Origin: Nonomuraea jiangxiensis
GTDB taxonomy: Bacteria; Actinomycetota; Actinomycetes; Streptosporangiales; Streptosporangiaceae
Direction: 5' to 3'
DNA: 64,000 bases
Assembly: GCF_900099965.1 (NCBI RefSeq)
Contig: NZ_FNDJ01000005.1
Coordinates: 186,001 to 250,000 of the forward strand
A program made the position numbers and the translations under genes. Position 1 is the first letter of the stretch; each line of letters opens with the position of its first letter. The notes under the pieces are model-generated. The model had not been told where the DNA came from and did no database searches. It saw nothing but the letters and a program-made list of their open reading frames with translations. This document shows positions 1-7,901 of this stretch, piece after piece.

Positions 1-269
1 ACCGCGACCTCGACCGGCTCCTGCGGGCACTGGCCGAGCGCGGCGCCACGAGCGTGTACGTCGACGGCGGCCAGGTCATCCGTGCCTTCCTGCGCGCCGG
101 CCTGATCGACGAGATGACGATCACCACGGTCCCGGTTCTGCTGGGCACCGGCCTGCCGCTGTTCGGCCCGGTCGGCGGCGACGTCCCGCTCACGCACCGC
201 TCGACCCAGGTGTTCGGGGCGGGCGTCGTCCAGTCCACCTACACGGTCGAGCGCGCCACCTCCCCCTGA
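1..269 (+). CDS. RibD C-terminal/dihydrofolate reductase-like protein, 5' truncated
   Basis: The 3' end of a gene that begins before the window; the reading frame is open from base 3. The visible 88 or so residues contain VYVDGGQVIRAFLRAGLIDE and then TVPVLLGTGLPLF, the signature of the C-terminal half of RibD-type reductases, which bind NADPH in a dihydrofolate-reductase fold. Stand-alone actinobacterial members of this family are small reductases of mostly unknown substrate and are not necessarily in riboflavin synthesis. No riboflavin gene is nearby, so no specific pathway is assigned. Family call is good; function is open. Confidence 0.85.
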   Translation, partial: RDLDRLLRALAERGATSVYVDGGQVIRAFLRAGLIDEMTITTVPVLLGTGLPLFGPVGGDVPLTHRSTQVFGAGVVQSTYTVERATSP

Positions 270-354
270 CCTCCGATCGCGATACCGGGGGGTCGAAAGT
301 GACCAGAGTGCGACTTGTACACTCATCCCCGTTTCGTGGGATTCGGGGGATGGC

Positions 355-1116
355 GTGCCGCTGGAGCAGGTCCTGGTGTTGCTGGCCGCGGCGGCGGGCG
401 CCGGCTGGGTGGACGCCGTCGTGGGCGGCGGTGGGTTGCTGCAACTTCCCGCCACCCTGATGACCGGGCTGCCCACCGTTGAGGCGATGGCCACCAACAA
501 GGTGTCCTCGATGTTCGGCACCGCCTCCGCGGCCGTGGCGTACGCGCGCTCCACGAAGATCGACCGGCACGTGGCGCTGCCCGCGACGGGCCTGGCCATG
601 GTGAGCGCCGGGCTGGGGGCCTGGGCGGCGGCCTCGATCACGGCCGAGGTGCTGCGGCCGGCCGTCATGGTGGTGCTGCTGGCGGTGGCGGCGTTCGTGA
701 CGCTGCGGCCGGGGCTGGGGGCCGTACCGGAGCCGCGGCTGCGCACCCGGGGACGGGTGTTCGCCGCCGTGGTCACGGCCGGGGTGGTGATCGCGTTCTA
801 CGACGGGATCATGGGGCCGGGCACCGGGACGTTCCTGATCATCGCGTTCACCACCGTTCTCGGGCTGGACTTCGTGTCGGCGTCCGCCTCGGCGAAGATC
901 ATCAACATCGGGACGAACCTGGGGGCGCTGGCGGTGTTCGCGGCGCAGGGGCACGTGCACTGGGGGCTCGGGCTCGGCATGGCGGTGTGCAACGTCGCCG
1001 GCGCCCAGTTCGGGGCCCGCATGGCGCTGCGCCGGGGCGCCGCCTTCGTCCGGATCGTCCTGCTGTGCGTGGTGGTGGCCATGGTGATCAGGCTGGGCTG
1101 GCAGCAGTTCGGCTGA
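355..1116 (+). CDS. TauE/SafE (TSUP) family membrane permease
   Basis: A 253-residue, very hydrophobic protein with about eight predicted membrane helices. It shows the two-fold internal repeat of the TSUP family: VDAVVGGGGLLQLPA at residues 19-33 and FYDGIMGPGTGTFL at 148-161 are the paired glycine-rich motifs at the start of each half. Known members export sulfite, sulfoacetate or other organosulfur anions, but the substrate here cannot be read from sequence. The GTG start at 355 puts the first helix at the usual place. It stands alone, 48 bp before the next gene, so transport function is known only at family level. Confidence 0.9.
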   Translation: MPLEQVLVLLAAAAGAGWVDAVVGGGGLLQLPATLMTGLPTVEAMATNKVSSMFGTASAAVAYARSTKIDRHVALPATGLAMVSAGLGAWAAASITAEVLRPAVMVVLLAVAAFVTLRPGLGAVPEPRLRTRGRVFAAVVTAGVVIAFYDGIMGPGTGTFLIIAFTTVLGLDFVSASASAKIINIGTNLGALAVFAAQGHVHWGLGLGMAVCNVAGAQFGARMALRRGAAFVRIVLLCVVVAMVIRLGWQQFG

Positions 1117-1164
1117 TCCCGGCGCCCACCTGCCAGCCGCCCAGGGCGTCCATAGAATGGCGGC

Positions 1165-2136
1165 ATGCGTGCCAGCCGCCTGCTCTCGCTGCTTCTGCTG
1201 TTGCAGACGCGCGGCCGCATGACCGCGCCTGAGCTGGCCGAGGAGCTGGAGGTGTCGGTCCGCACGGTCTACCGCGACGTGGAGGCGCTGTCGGCGGCCG
1301 GGGTACCGGTCTACGCCGACCGCGGCCCCGCGGGGGGCTACCAGCTCCTCGACGGCTACCGCACCAGGCTCAACGGGCTGACGGCCGAGGAGGCCTCGTC
1401 GCTGTTCCTGGCGGGGCTGCCGGGCCCGGCGGCGGAGCTGGGCCTGGCCGAGGTGGCGGCCGCCGCCGAGCTGAAGCTGCTGGCCGCGCTGCCGCCCGAG
1501 CCGCGCTCGCACGCGGCGCGGATGCGCGAGCGGTTCCTGCTCGACGTGCCGGGGTGGTATCGCTCGGGCGACGACGTGCCGCACCTGAGCGCGGTGGCCG
1601 CGGCGGTGTGGGATCAGCGGCCGCTGCACATGACCTACCGGCGCTGGGGCCGCCAGGTCGTGGACCGGGTGGTCCATCCGTACGGGCTGGTGCTGAAGGG
1701 CGGGTCGTGGTACATGGTGGCCGCGCCACCGGGCGGCACCCCGCGCACCTATCGGGTGGCGCGCGTGCTGACCGTGGAGACGCTGCCCGGGCGGTTCTCC
1801 CGGCCTGAGGAGTTCGAGCTGGCGGAGTTCTGGCACGGCTACACCCAGGAGTTCCGCGAGCGCATGTACACCGCGCGGGCCGTCATCAAGCTCGCCCCCG
1901 GGCGCGGCGACCTGCTGGCGTACACGATGGGCGCCGACGTGGTCACCGCCGCGCTGGACGCGGCCGGGGAGCCCGACGCCGAGGGCTGGCTGACCCTGAC
2001 CGTGCCCGTCGAGTCGCTGACGCACGCGCGCTGGCTGCTGCTGCGCATGGGGACCGACGTCGAGGTGCTGGGGCCGCCGGAGCTGCGGGCCCTGATGGTC
2101 GAGGCGGTCACGGCGCTAGGCAAGATCTACCAATAA
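1165..2136 (+). CDS. WYL-domain helix-turn-helix transcriptional regulator (YafY family)
   Basis: A 323-residue regulator. Residues 1-60 form a DeoR-like winged helix, with RTVYRDVEALSAAGVPVYAD as recognition helix and wing. A WYL domain follows around residues 145-200, where the name motif appears as SWYMVA (leucine replaced by methionine), and a WCX-type C-terminal extension lies from about residue 230. WYL domains bind ligands such as nucleic-acid fragments or cyclic nucleotides and control many stress and defence genes. It is co-oriented with, and 32 bp before, a LysE exporter gene that it might control; that is inference from proximity only. Confidence 0.92.
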   Translation: MRASRLLSLLLLLQTRGRMTAPELAEELEVSVRTVYRDVEALSAAGVPVYADRGPAGGYQLLDGYRTRLNGLTAEEASSLFLAGLPGPAAELGLAEVAAAAELKLLAALPPEPRSHAARMRERFLLDVPGWYRSGDDVPHLSAVAAAVWDQRPLHMTYRRWGRQVVDRVVHPYGLVLKGGSWYMVAAPPGGTPRTYRVARVLTVETLPGRFSRPEEFELAEFWHGYTQEFRERMYTARAVIKLAPGRGDLLAYTMGADVVTAALDAAGEPDAEGWLTLTVPVESLTHARWLLLRMGTDVEVLGPPELRALMVEAVTALGKIYQ

Positions 2137-2168
2137 ATCAGGCGATATCCGGGCGCCAGTCTGCCACG

Positions 2169-2792
2169 ATGCCGCGCATGTATCTTCTAGCGTTCATCGG
2201 CGCGTGCGTCCTGGTGGCCATGGTGCCCGGGGTCAGCACCGCCGTCATCCTGCGCCAGACCCTGCGCGCCGGCCGGGGCTCGGGCCTGGCCGCCACACTG
2301 GGCAACGAGACCGGGATCCTGGCGTGGGGACTGGCCGCCGCGTTCGGACTGTCGGCGCTGCTGGTGGCCTCGGAGCTGGCCTACGACGTCATGCGCGTCG
2401 CGGGCGCCGTCGTCCTGGTGGTGATGGGGGCGCAGTCGTTGTGGCAGGCGCGCAAGGAGGCGCCGCAGCCGCCCGCCGGCGAGGTGGTGGCGGGCTGGCG
2501 CGGGCCGTATCTGGCGGGCGTCGGGACCTGCCTGGCCAACCCGAAGGCGGGGGTGTTCGCGATGTCGTTCCTGCCGCAGTTCGTCCCGCCGGGGCAGAGC
2601 GTGCCGCTGACGCTGGTGACGCTGGCCCTGGTGTGGGTGGTGGTGGACCTGCTCTGGTACGGGCTGCTCATCTGGGCCGTCGCGAGGGCGAAGGCGTGGC
2701 TGGACCGGCCGGGGGTCCGGCGGCGGCTGGAGCAGATCTCGGGCGTGGTGCTGATCGGGCTGGGCGTGCGGCTGGTGGTGGAGGCGCGATGA
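2169..2792 (+). CDS. LysE/RhtB family amino-acid exporter
   Basis: A 207-residue membrane protein with five or six hydrophobic segments. The N-terminal helix ends in VPGVSTAVILRQTLRAGRGS, the LysE-family signature with Val in place of the usual second Pro of the PGP motif. NPKAGVFAMSFLPQF near residue 125 is the second conserved block. The family exports amino acids such as lysine, threonine or homoserine derivatives; the substrate is unknown. A second in-frame ATG at 2181 gives MYLLAFIG and could be the real start. The stop overlaps the ATG of the next gene (ATGA), so the two are translationally coupled. Confidence 0.88.
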   Translation: MPRMYLLAFIGACVLVAMVPGVSTAVILRQTLRAGRGSGLAATLGNETGILAWGLAAAFGLSALLVASELAYDVMRVAGAVVLVVMGAQSLWQARKEAPQPPAGEVVAGWRGPYLAGVGTCLANPKAGVFAMSFLPQFVPPGQSVPLTLVTLALVWVVVDLLWYGLLIWAVARAKAWLDRPGVRRRLEQISGVVLIGLGVRLVVEAR

Positions 2793-3517
2793 CGATCTGG
2801 CATGCCGAACGGGGCACGGGTGAGCCGGTGGTGCTGCTGCACTCGTCGGCGGCGGATTCCGGGATGTGGGACGCGCAGTGGGACGCCCTGGCCGCCCGGT
2901 TCCGGGTGATCAAGGTGGATTTCCGTGGGTACGGGCGGACGCCGTTCCAGGCGGACGGGCCGTACAGCGATGCGGGAGACGTGGCCGAGGTGCTGGCCGG
3001 GCTGGGCGTGGGACGGGCGGCCGTGGTGGCGTCGTCGGGCGCCGGCCGGGCCGCGCTGGAGCTGGCCGCCGACGGGCTCGCCGACCGCCTGGTGCTGCTC
3101 AACCCGATCTCCACGCTGGAGCCGACGGCGGACGTGCGGGCGTACTGGACGGAGGAGGGGCGGCTGCTCGAACTCGGCGACACGCAGGGGGCCGCCGAGC
3201 TCAACGCGCGCACCCTGCTCGGCCCCGAGGCGTCCGAGGCCGCGTGGGAGCGGCTGGTGGGCATGCAGCGGCACGCGTTCGAGGTGCAGCTCGCCGCGGA
3301 TCCGGAGCCCGAGCAGATCGAGCGCGAACTGCCGCCCGTCGACGTGCCCGCGCTGGTCGTGGCGGGGGCGCACGACCTGCCGTACTTCGTGGCCAGCGCC
3401 CGCCACCTGGCCGGCGAACTGCCGCGGGCCCGGCTGGTCGAGCTGGAGTGGGCCGGGCACCTGCCCTCTCTCGAACGTCCGGAGGAGGTCAACGCCCTGC
3501 TGCTGGACTACCTTTAG
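2789..3517 (+). CDS. Alpha/beta hydrolase
   Basis: A 242-residue alpha/beta-fold hydrolase starting at the ATG overlapping the exporter stop. The oxyanion strand is VVLLHSSAADSGMWDAQW at residues 13-30. The nucleophile elbow is ASSGAG rather than canonical GxSxG, so the first position is Ala instead of Gly. GAHDLPYF supplies the acid and WAGHLPSLERPEEV the histidine. The reaction is unknown; relatives include esterases, C-C hydrolases and haloperoxidase-like proteins. ATGA overlap with the LysE gene suggests co-expression. Confidence 0.85.
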   Translation: MTIWHAERGTGEPVVLLHSSAADSGMWDAQWDALAARFRVIKVDFRGYGRTPFQADGPYSDAGDVAEVLAGLGVGRAAVVASSGAGRAALELAADGLADRLVLLNPISTLEPTADVRAYWTEEGRLLELGDTQGAAELNARTLLGPEASEAAWERLVGMQRHAFEVQLAADPEPEQIERELPPVDVPALVVAGAHDLPYFVASARHLAGELPRARLVELEWAGHLPSLERPEEVNALLLDYL

Positions 3518-3520
3518 GGC

Positions 3521-3733
3521 ATGACGAACGACCTGGCGACCCTGATGAGGCAGGCGCAGGACGACGATCCGCTGCTGGCACTGCACGCCACCACCGCGCT
3601 GCGCCGTGAGATCGAGCGCCTGGAGGCGGTCCAGGTGCGGCGGGCCCGGGTGGCCGGGCTCGCCTGGGCGCAGATCGCCAACGCGATCGGGGTGAGCAAG
3701 CAGGCCGTGCACAAGAAGTACGGCCGCCGCTAG
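3521..3733 (+). CDS. Small helix-turn-helix protein
   Basis: A 70-residue protein beginning three bases after the hydrolase stop and probably in the same transcript. Residues 40-68 (RARVAGLAWAQIANAIGVSK then QAVHKKYGRR) form a helix-turn-helix resembling the -35-binding domain of sigma factors. The first 35 residues are charged helix. Similar mini-proteins are common in actinobacteria and are annotated as HTH proteins; their DNA targets are mostly unstudied. Its last codons overlap the 3' end of the convergent SRPBCC gene by four bases. Confidence 0.8.
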   Translation: MTNDLATLMRQAQDDDPLLALHATTALRREIERLEAVQVRRARVAGLAWAQIANAIGVSKQAVHKKYGRR

Positions 3734-4158
3734 ACCCGCGCCCGCCACTGTCCGGCGAACCACCCCAGGACGATGTTCCAGGAGTAGCCGCGCCGGATCC
3801 GCCCGGCCACGTCCGGCGGCAGCGTGTCCAGGCCGCGATGCTCCAGCAGCACTTCGGTGCCGCCCTCGACCGGCCTGAAGGCGATCTCGATCTCCATCCG
3901 GCCGGTGGGGTTGAGCAGGTCGGCCCAGACGAGGCGGTGCGGGGGCTCCCAGACCACGATCCTGCCGGTGTCGACGTGGCCGCCGTCGGACCACACCTCG
4001 CGCAGGTAGCCGTCCTCGAACCGGATGCCCACGGCGCGGTCCGGGTCTACCCAGCTGTGGCGGCCGCGTACGTACCAGCGGTCGATCTCGTCGGTGAAGA
4101 TCTGGAACGCGGTCGCGGGATCGACCAGGACGGTGACGCCTGCCTGGACGGAGTTCAC
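3730..4158 (-). CDS. SRPBCC (AHSA1-like) domain protein
   Basis: A 142-residue START/Bet v1-fold protein of the AHSA1 type. Conserved points are the N-terminal strand with FTDEIDRWYVRG, then VVWEPPHRLVWADLL, then GGTEVLLEHRGL and the C-terminal YSWNIVLGWFAGQW helix. I place the start at the GTG at 4158, which overlaps the stop of the ArsR gene (GTGA); longer in-frame starts would run back into the regulator gene. ArsR-SRPBCC pairs are widespread in actinobacteria. The SRPBCC partner probably binds a hydrophobic ligand, but none is established. Confidence 0.9.
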   Translation of the reverse strand: MNSVQAGVTVLVDPATAFQIFTDEIDRWYVRGRHSWVDPDRAVGIRFEDGYLREVWSDGGHVDTGRIVVWEPPHRLVWADLLNPTGRMEIEIAFRPVEGGTEVLLEHRGLDTLPPDVAGRIRRGYSWNIVLGWFAGQWRARV

Positions 4159-4469
4159 TGCCGGCGCTCCACGTGGTCCTTGAACGAGCCGAGCTGCTCG
4201 GCCCAGAACGCCTGCACCTGGTCCAGCCACGCCTGCAGGGCGGCGAACGGCTCCTGCCGCAGGGTGTACAGGCGCAGGCGGGCGTCGGCCCCGCCCGCCT
4301 CGGCCCGTACGAGACCGCCCGCCCGCAGGACCCGCAGGTGCCTGCTGAGGGCGGGCGCGCTCATCTGCACCGCCTGGGCCAGCTCCCCGGCCGGGCGCGG
4401 CCCTTCGCGCAGCAGGTCGATCACCTTACGCCGGGTGGGGTCGGCCAGCGCGGCCAGCGTCGCGTCCAC
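4155..4469 (-). CDS. ArsR family winged-helix repressor
   Basis: A 104-residue ArsR/SmtB-type regulator. LADPTRRKVIDLLREGPRPA, then MSAPALSRHLRVLRAGGLVR and LRLYTLR form helices 2-5 and the beta wing. There is no cysteine, so it is not a classical metal sensor. This subgroup normally sits before an SRPBCC/AHSA1 protein, as here. Start is GTG at 4469. It faces the VOC gene across a promoter with TTAAC repeats (4470-4528), so autoregulation and control of both transcripts is likely. Confidence 0.93.
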   Translation of the reverse strand: MDATLAALADPTRRKVIDLLREGPRPAGELAQAVQMSAPALSRHLRVLRAGGLVRAEAGGADARLRLYTLRQEPFAALQAWLDQVQAFWAEQLGSFKDHVERRQ

Positions 4470-4528
4470 ATCGTTAACGTCGTTGTTAATCTTTGCCTGC
4501 TTCCGTTAGGGTGTTAATCCTTAACGAT
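4470..4528. promoter_or_regulatory. Divergent promoter with inverted ATCGTTAA / TTAACGAT repeats
   Basis: ATCGTTAA at 4470-4477 is the exact reverse complement of TTAACGAT at 4521-4528, and GTTAAT occurs twice in between (4485-4490 and 4513-4518). The tract is AT-rich in a GC-rich genome and lies directly upstream of both the ArsR gene (minus) and the VOC gene (plus). It is the most likely binding region for the ArsR protein. Operator identity is inference. Confidence 0.6.
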
Positions 4529-4555
4529 AGCGTCAATTATTGCGGAGGTACGCGC

Positions 4556-4909
4556 ATGTCCGTCGAACTGCACTATTACACCCTGTCCGTGGCGAACCTG
4601 GACAGGGCGGCGGCCTTCTACGGGAAGCTGTTCGGCTGGGAGTTCAGGCGGGAGCACGAGACCTACCTTCACGTCACCAACACGTCCGTGCCCATGGGTT
4701 TCACCGCCGACGGCCCCTCCTCCCAGCCGAACCTCTACTACGACGTCCCCGACGTCGACGCCGCGGCGGAGCGGGTACGCGAGCTCGGCGGCAGCACCGG
4801 TGAGATGTACGAGAGCACTTCGGGCCGCGGCTGCGCGTGCACCGACGACCAGGGCACCCGCATCAGCCTCTGGCAGCCCGCCCCCGGCTTCGCGCGCCCT
4901 CAGACCTGA
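4556..4909 (+). CDS. VOC (glyoxalase/bleomycin-resistance fold) family protein
   Basis: A 117-residue single VOC unit. It begins MSVELHYYTLSVANLDRAAA, followed by FYGKLFGWEF and the C-terminal DDQGTRISLWQP strand. A longer frame opens upstream but ATG 4556 has a good ribosome-binding site (GGAGG at 4544-4548) and starts exactly at the first beta strand. VOC proteins are metal-dependent lyases, dioxygenases or drug-binding proteins; this short form resembles actinobacterial members of unknown role. It is divergent from, and probably controlled by, the ArsR gene. Confidence 0.88.
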   Translation: MSVELHYYTLSVANLDRAAAFYGKLFGWEFRREHETYLHVTNTSVPMGFTADGPSSQPNLYYDVPDVDAAAERVRELGGSTGEMYESTSGRGCACTDDQGTRISLWQPAPGFARPQT

Positions 4910-4941
4910 TCGAGCGGCGCACCGGTCGGGAGCAGTGCTGA

Positions 4942-5820
4942 TCAATCGGGAACTCTGACGGTGGCGATGCCGAGCGTGCTCGTCATCGGCAGCATCCCGG
5001 CCTCGAAGATCGCACCGAGCAGCGGGGAGCCGAGCCGGGCCAGCCGCTCGGCCCGCTCCTCCCCGAGCAGCCGCCACGGCTCAGCGGCCAGCTCGTCAGT
5101 CATGCGCTCCACCTGGTCGCGCAGCGCCTGCCCGCGCTCGGTGGCCTGGCCGTCGGGACCGACCAGCCCGCGTGCGGCCAGCCGTTCGCTGGCGGCCGCC
5201 CATTCCTCCTCGCTCCAGCCGCGCCCGCCGAAGTTCGCCACCGGGGCCGCGCCGATCGCCGCGAACGACACCAGCGACTCGCACGGATCCAGCTCCGCGG
5301 CCAGCAGCGCCGCCACGTGGCCGTCGCCGCGGTGCTCACGCAGCACGGTGGCCGCCTGCCACAGCACCAGGTGCGGCTCGTCCGGCCAGGGCAGGTCCAG
5401 GTTGGCCGCGGCGAAGGGCCGGCCGCCCACCGTCACGCTCTCGGCGGCCCGCCTGGCCAGCTCCGCCGCCTCCTTCATCTCCGGCGCCGCCACCCCGTCA
5501 CCCAGCAGCTGCCGATAGGTCCGGTCGATCGCCGCCAACCGCGTCGCCAGCACCTGCTCGGGCGAGGCCACCGCCCACACGCCGGGCACGTGCTCGGCGA
5601 TCGTGCGCGGGCTGAAGCTGTAGTACGCCGCCGTGGCCAGCCGCGCGCCGGCCCGGCCCAGCGGGGCCGTGCGGTAGGCGAAGTAGCTGGGCCAGCGCGG
5701 CTCGACCTCGTAACCGAGCTCAGCCGCCGCCTCGAACGCCGGTGGCGAGAAGTACAGCACCGCGTGGAGGGGCTCAAGCTGATGCCACATGCGGCGAGCG
5801 AGCCTGGACGATGCACTCAC
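4942..5820 (-). CDS. SCO6745-like conserved actinobacterial protein
   Basis: A 292-residue protein resembling the SCO6745 family. It opens with RLARRMWHQLEPLHAVLYFS and continues to YFAYRTAPLGRAGARLATAA, the most recognisable blocks of the family. The C-terminal third (about residues 195-250) is helical and looks like a winged helix (LAARGLVGPDGQATERGQAL). There is no signal peptide or membrane segment. Function is unknown. The start is 27 bp from the divergent CGNR gene, so the two share a promoter region. Confidence 0.8.
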   Translation of the reverse strand: MSASSRLARRMWHQLEPLHAVLYFSPPAFEAAAELGYEVEPRWPSYFAYRTAPLGRAGARLATAAYYSFSPRTIAEHVPGVWAVASPEQVLATRLAAIDRTYRQLLGDGVAAPEMKEAAELARRAAESVTVGGRPFAAANLDLPWPDEPHLVLWQAATVLREHRGDGHVAALLAAELDPCESLVSFAAIGAAPVANFGGRGWSEEEWAAASERLAARGLVGPDGQATERGQALRDQVERMTDELAAEPWRLLGEERAERLARLGSPLLGAIFEAGMLPMTSTLGIATVRVPD

Positions 5821-5847
5821 GGCAAATCCTCACTGTCTAGGTAAGCT

Positions 5848-6432
5848 ATGCCAGTGACGATAGACGCATGGCACATCACTGGTCAATCCCAGATAGACAG
5901 TTATGTCGGTCGGTGGGCGGAGCTGGCCGTCCTCCTGGTGAACGAACTGGCCGTCACCCAGGCGCTCGGCCGTCCGCGCACCCCGCCCGCCGACCGGTTG
6001 GCCGCCCTCTCCCAGGCGTTCGACCAGCACGGCTGGATCCCCACCCGCGCGCTCACGGCCGCCGACGCCGACCGGCTCGCCGACGTGGCCGCCGCCCTCC
6101 GCCCCGCCTTCACCGGCGCCCCGGACGCGACCGCCGTCCTCAACGAGACCCTCGTACGGCACGGCGCCGTCCCCAACCTGCACGGCGACCCGCCGATCCT
6201 GGCCTTCCACCGGCCGGGCTCGGACCTCGTGGACGCCTGGGCCGCCGACGCCGCCACGGCGCTGGCCATGGTGATCGGCGTCGGCCAGGGGCAGCGCCTG
6301 CGGGCGTGCGAGGCGGGCGGCTGCGACCTGGTCTTCCTCGACGTCACCCGCAACGCCTCACGCCGCTTCTGCGGCCTGTCCTGCCAAAACCGCGCCAAAG
6401 CCAGCGCCTACCGCGCCCGCCGCCGCACATAG
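5848..6432 (+). CDS. CGNR-type zinc-finger/ABATE domain protein with altered motif
   Basis: A 194-residue putative regulator. The N-terminal part is helical with NELAVTQALGRPRTPPADRL, as in ABATE (stress-associated) domains. The C-terminus has a zinc-finger arrangement: RACEAGGCDLVFLDVTRNAS, then RRFCGLSCQNRAKASAYRAR. In most relatives the second cysteine pair ends in CGNR; here it reads CQNR with CGLS before it, keeping four cysteines. These proteins are thought to be transcription factors, but no targets are known. It is divergent from the SCO6745-like gene. Confidence 0.85.
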   Translation: MPVTIDAWHITGQSQIDSYVGRWAELAVLLVNELAVTQALGRPRTPPADRLAALSQAFDQHGWIPTRALTAADADRLADVAAALRPAFTGAPDATAVLNETLVRHGAVPNLHGDPPILAFHRPGSDLVDAWAADAATALAMVIGVGQGQRLRACEAGGCDLVFLDVTRNASRRFCGLSCQNRAKASAYRARRRT

Positions 6433-6573
6433 CCCCCGCCGGAATGGGCACCGGGACCGCAACGGCCAGCGTCGAGACTCTCTGCGGAGATGGGCAGCGC
6501 GCAGAGGCGGGGAGCGTGCAGCAGAGGGCTGCGTAGCGCTGGGGCAGCGTGCGGCAGCAGGACGCTATGTGCG

Positions 6574-6787
6574 GCGGGCTTGTGGGCCGCGCGGAGCTGG
6601 ATGCGGCGGCGGGCAGCTGTGGCAGAGGGGCGGCTGTGTGGCGCTGGGGCAGCTGTACCAGCCGGGGGCTACGTGCGGCGGCGGGCTTGTGGGCCGCGCG
6701 GAGCTGGATGCGGCGGCGGGCAGCTGTGGCAGAGGGGCGGCTGTGTGGCGCTGGGGCAGCTGTACCAGCCGGGGGCTACGTGCGGCG
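6574..6787. repeat. Two perfect tandem copies of a 107-bp unit, flanked by degraded copies
   Basis: 6574-6680 and 6681-6787 are identical over all 107 bases by direct comparison. A decayed partial copy lies upstream (about 6509-6573, sharing the GCGCTGGGGCAG core) and another downstream (6788 to about 6835). The period is not divisible by three, so any open frame through it shifts in each copy and it is not coding. It lies in the 850-bp gene-free tract between convergent CGNR and clpP genes. Confidence 0.95.
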
Positions 6788-7016
6788 GCGGTGTTGTGTG
6801 CGGCGTGGAGTTGGGTGCGACGGGGGGTTGTGTAGGACCTCAGTGCACGAGACGCGAGGATGACCGCTGGGCAGCGCCGCACGGCGGGACGGCGGACCGG
6901 CCCGCACCGCCGGCATCCCAGCGGCCAGGGCCCGACACGCTGGATGGCGCAGCCGCGACCAGCCCGTCAGACCCGGCGAGTCGACTCCAGCACGCCGGGC
7001 ACACCGAGCCCAGGCC

Positions 7017-7297
7017 AGCGGACCAAGGTCAGCAGGCCAAGGTCAGCAGGCCCGAGGGTTAAGGGGCTGGGGGGTGGGGGCCCGGCGGGGTTGAGGGCCC
7101 GGCGGGGTTGAGGGCCCGGGGTCGGCGGGCCAAGGTCAGCGAAACCATGGGGTTAGCGGACCCAGGGATCAGCGGACCCGGGGTTAGCGGGCCCAAGGAT
7201 CAGCGGACCCCAAAGATCAGCGGACCCCGGGGATCAGCGGGCCCAAGGAACCAGCGGACCCCGGGGATCAGCGGGATCGGGGTTAGCGGGTGGGGGT
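7017..7297. repeat. Degenerate 15-17 bp minisatellite (about 14 units)
   Basis: Units of the form AGCGGACCCCGGGGATC recur from about 7017 to 7297, with variants ending in GGTT, AGGATC or AAGATC. A perfect 17-bp duplication occurs inside it (CCCGGCGGGGTTGAGGG at 7081-7097 and again directly after). The array is guanine-rich on the plus strand. It is unrelated to the 107-bp repeats just upstream. Its last units cover the stop codon and final codons of the clpP gene at 7283. Confidence 0.85.
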
Positions 7298-7900
7298 CAA
7301 GGTGCGTTTTCTGGAGGCGTAGATGTCGTCGATCAGGTGGTAGGTCCGAGCCTGCTCGGCCGTGAAGATGCGATCCCGGTCGATGTCCTTCCTGATCTCC
7401 AGCACCCCCCGCCCCGTGTGCCGGGACAGGATCTCCTCCTGCTGGTCCCGCATCCGCAGGATCTCCCGCGCGTGGATCTCCAGATCGCTCGACTGCCCGC
7501 GCCCGCCCTCCGTGTGCGGCTGGTGCAGCAGGATCCGGGTGTGCGGGAGGGCGGCGCGCTTGCCGGGGGCGCCCGCGGCGAGCAGGACGGCCGCCGCCGA
7601 GGCCGCCTCGCCGATGCAGACCGTGTGGATCTCCGGCCGGACGAACTGCATCGTGTCGTAGATGGCGGTCATCGCGGTGAACGACCCGCCGGGCGAGTTG
7701 ATGTAGAGGTTGATGTCCTGGTCGGGATCGAGCGACTCCAGCGTGAGCAACTGCGCCATCACGTCGTTGGCCACGGTGTCGTCGATCGGCACGCCCAGGA
7801 AGATCACCCGGTCCTCGAACAACTTGGTGTACGGATTGGACTCCTTCGTCCCATAGGAGGTCCGCTCCGTGAACGACGGCAGCACGTAACGTCCGGCCAT
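7283..7900 (-). CDS. clpP: ATP-dependent Clp protease proteolytic subunit (second of pair)
   Basis: A 205-residue ClpP-type serine protease. The catalytic serine lies in GEAASAAAVLLAAG, the histidine in LLHQPHTEGG and the aspartate in KDIDRDRIFT; INSPGGSFTAM is the oxyanion-loop region. The GTPase-like Gly-Met of the usual AASMG motif is changed to AASAA. Start ATG 7900 is one base after the stop of the upstream clpP, so both are one transcript. No clpX, clpC or trigger-factor gene adjoins, which suggests the secondary pair known in Streptomyces as clpP3-clpP4. The stop codon falls inside a minisatellite unit. Confidence 0.93.
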   Translation of the reverse strand: MAGRYVLPSFTERTSYGTKESNPYTKLFEDRVIFLGVPIDDTVANDVMAQLLTLESLDPDQDINLYINSPGGSFTAMTAIYDTMQFVRPEIHTVCIGEAASAAAVLLAAGAPGKRAALPHTRILLHQPHTEGGRGQSSDLEIHAREILRMRDQQEEILSRHTGRGVLEIRKDIDRDRIFTAEQARTYHLIDDIYASRKRTLTPTR

Positions 7901-7901
7901 G

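Noticed and set aside
190..2025. A 611-codon minus-strand frame opposite TauE and the WYL regulator
   Set aside because: No recognisable domain; the opposite strand has two clear families with good starts.
6490..6863. Open frames across the 107-bp repeats
   Set aside because: The repeat length shifts frame each copy, giving the same peptide in several frames; no ribosome-binding site or homology.
7017..7297. A CRISPR array
   Set aside because: Units are 15-17 bp without spacers and vary in sequence; no cas gene is present.
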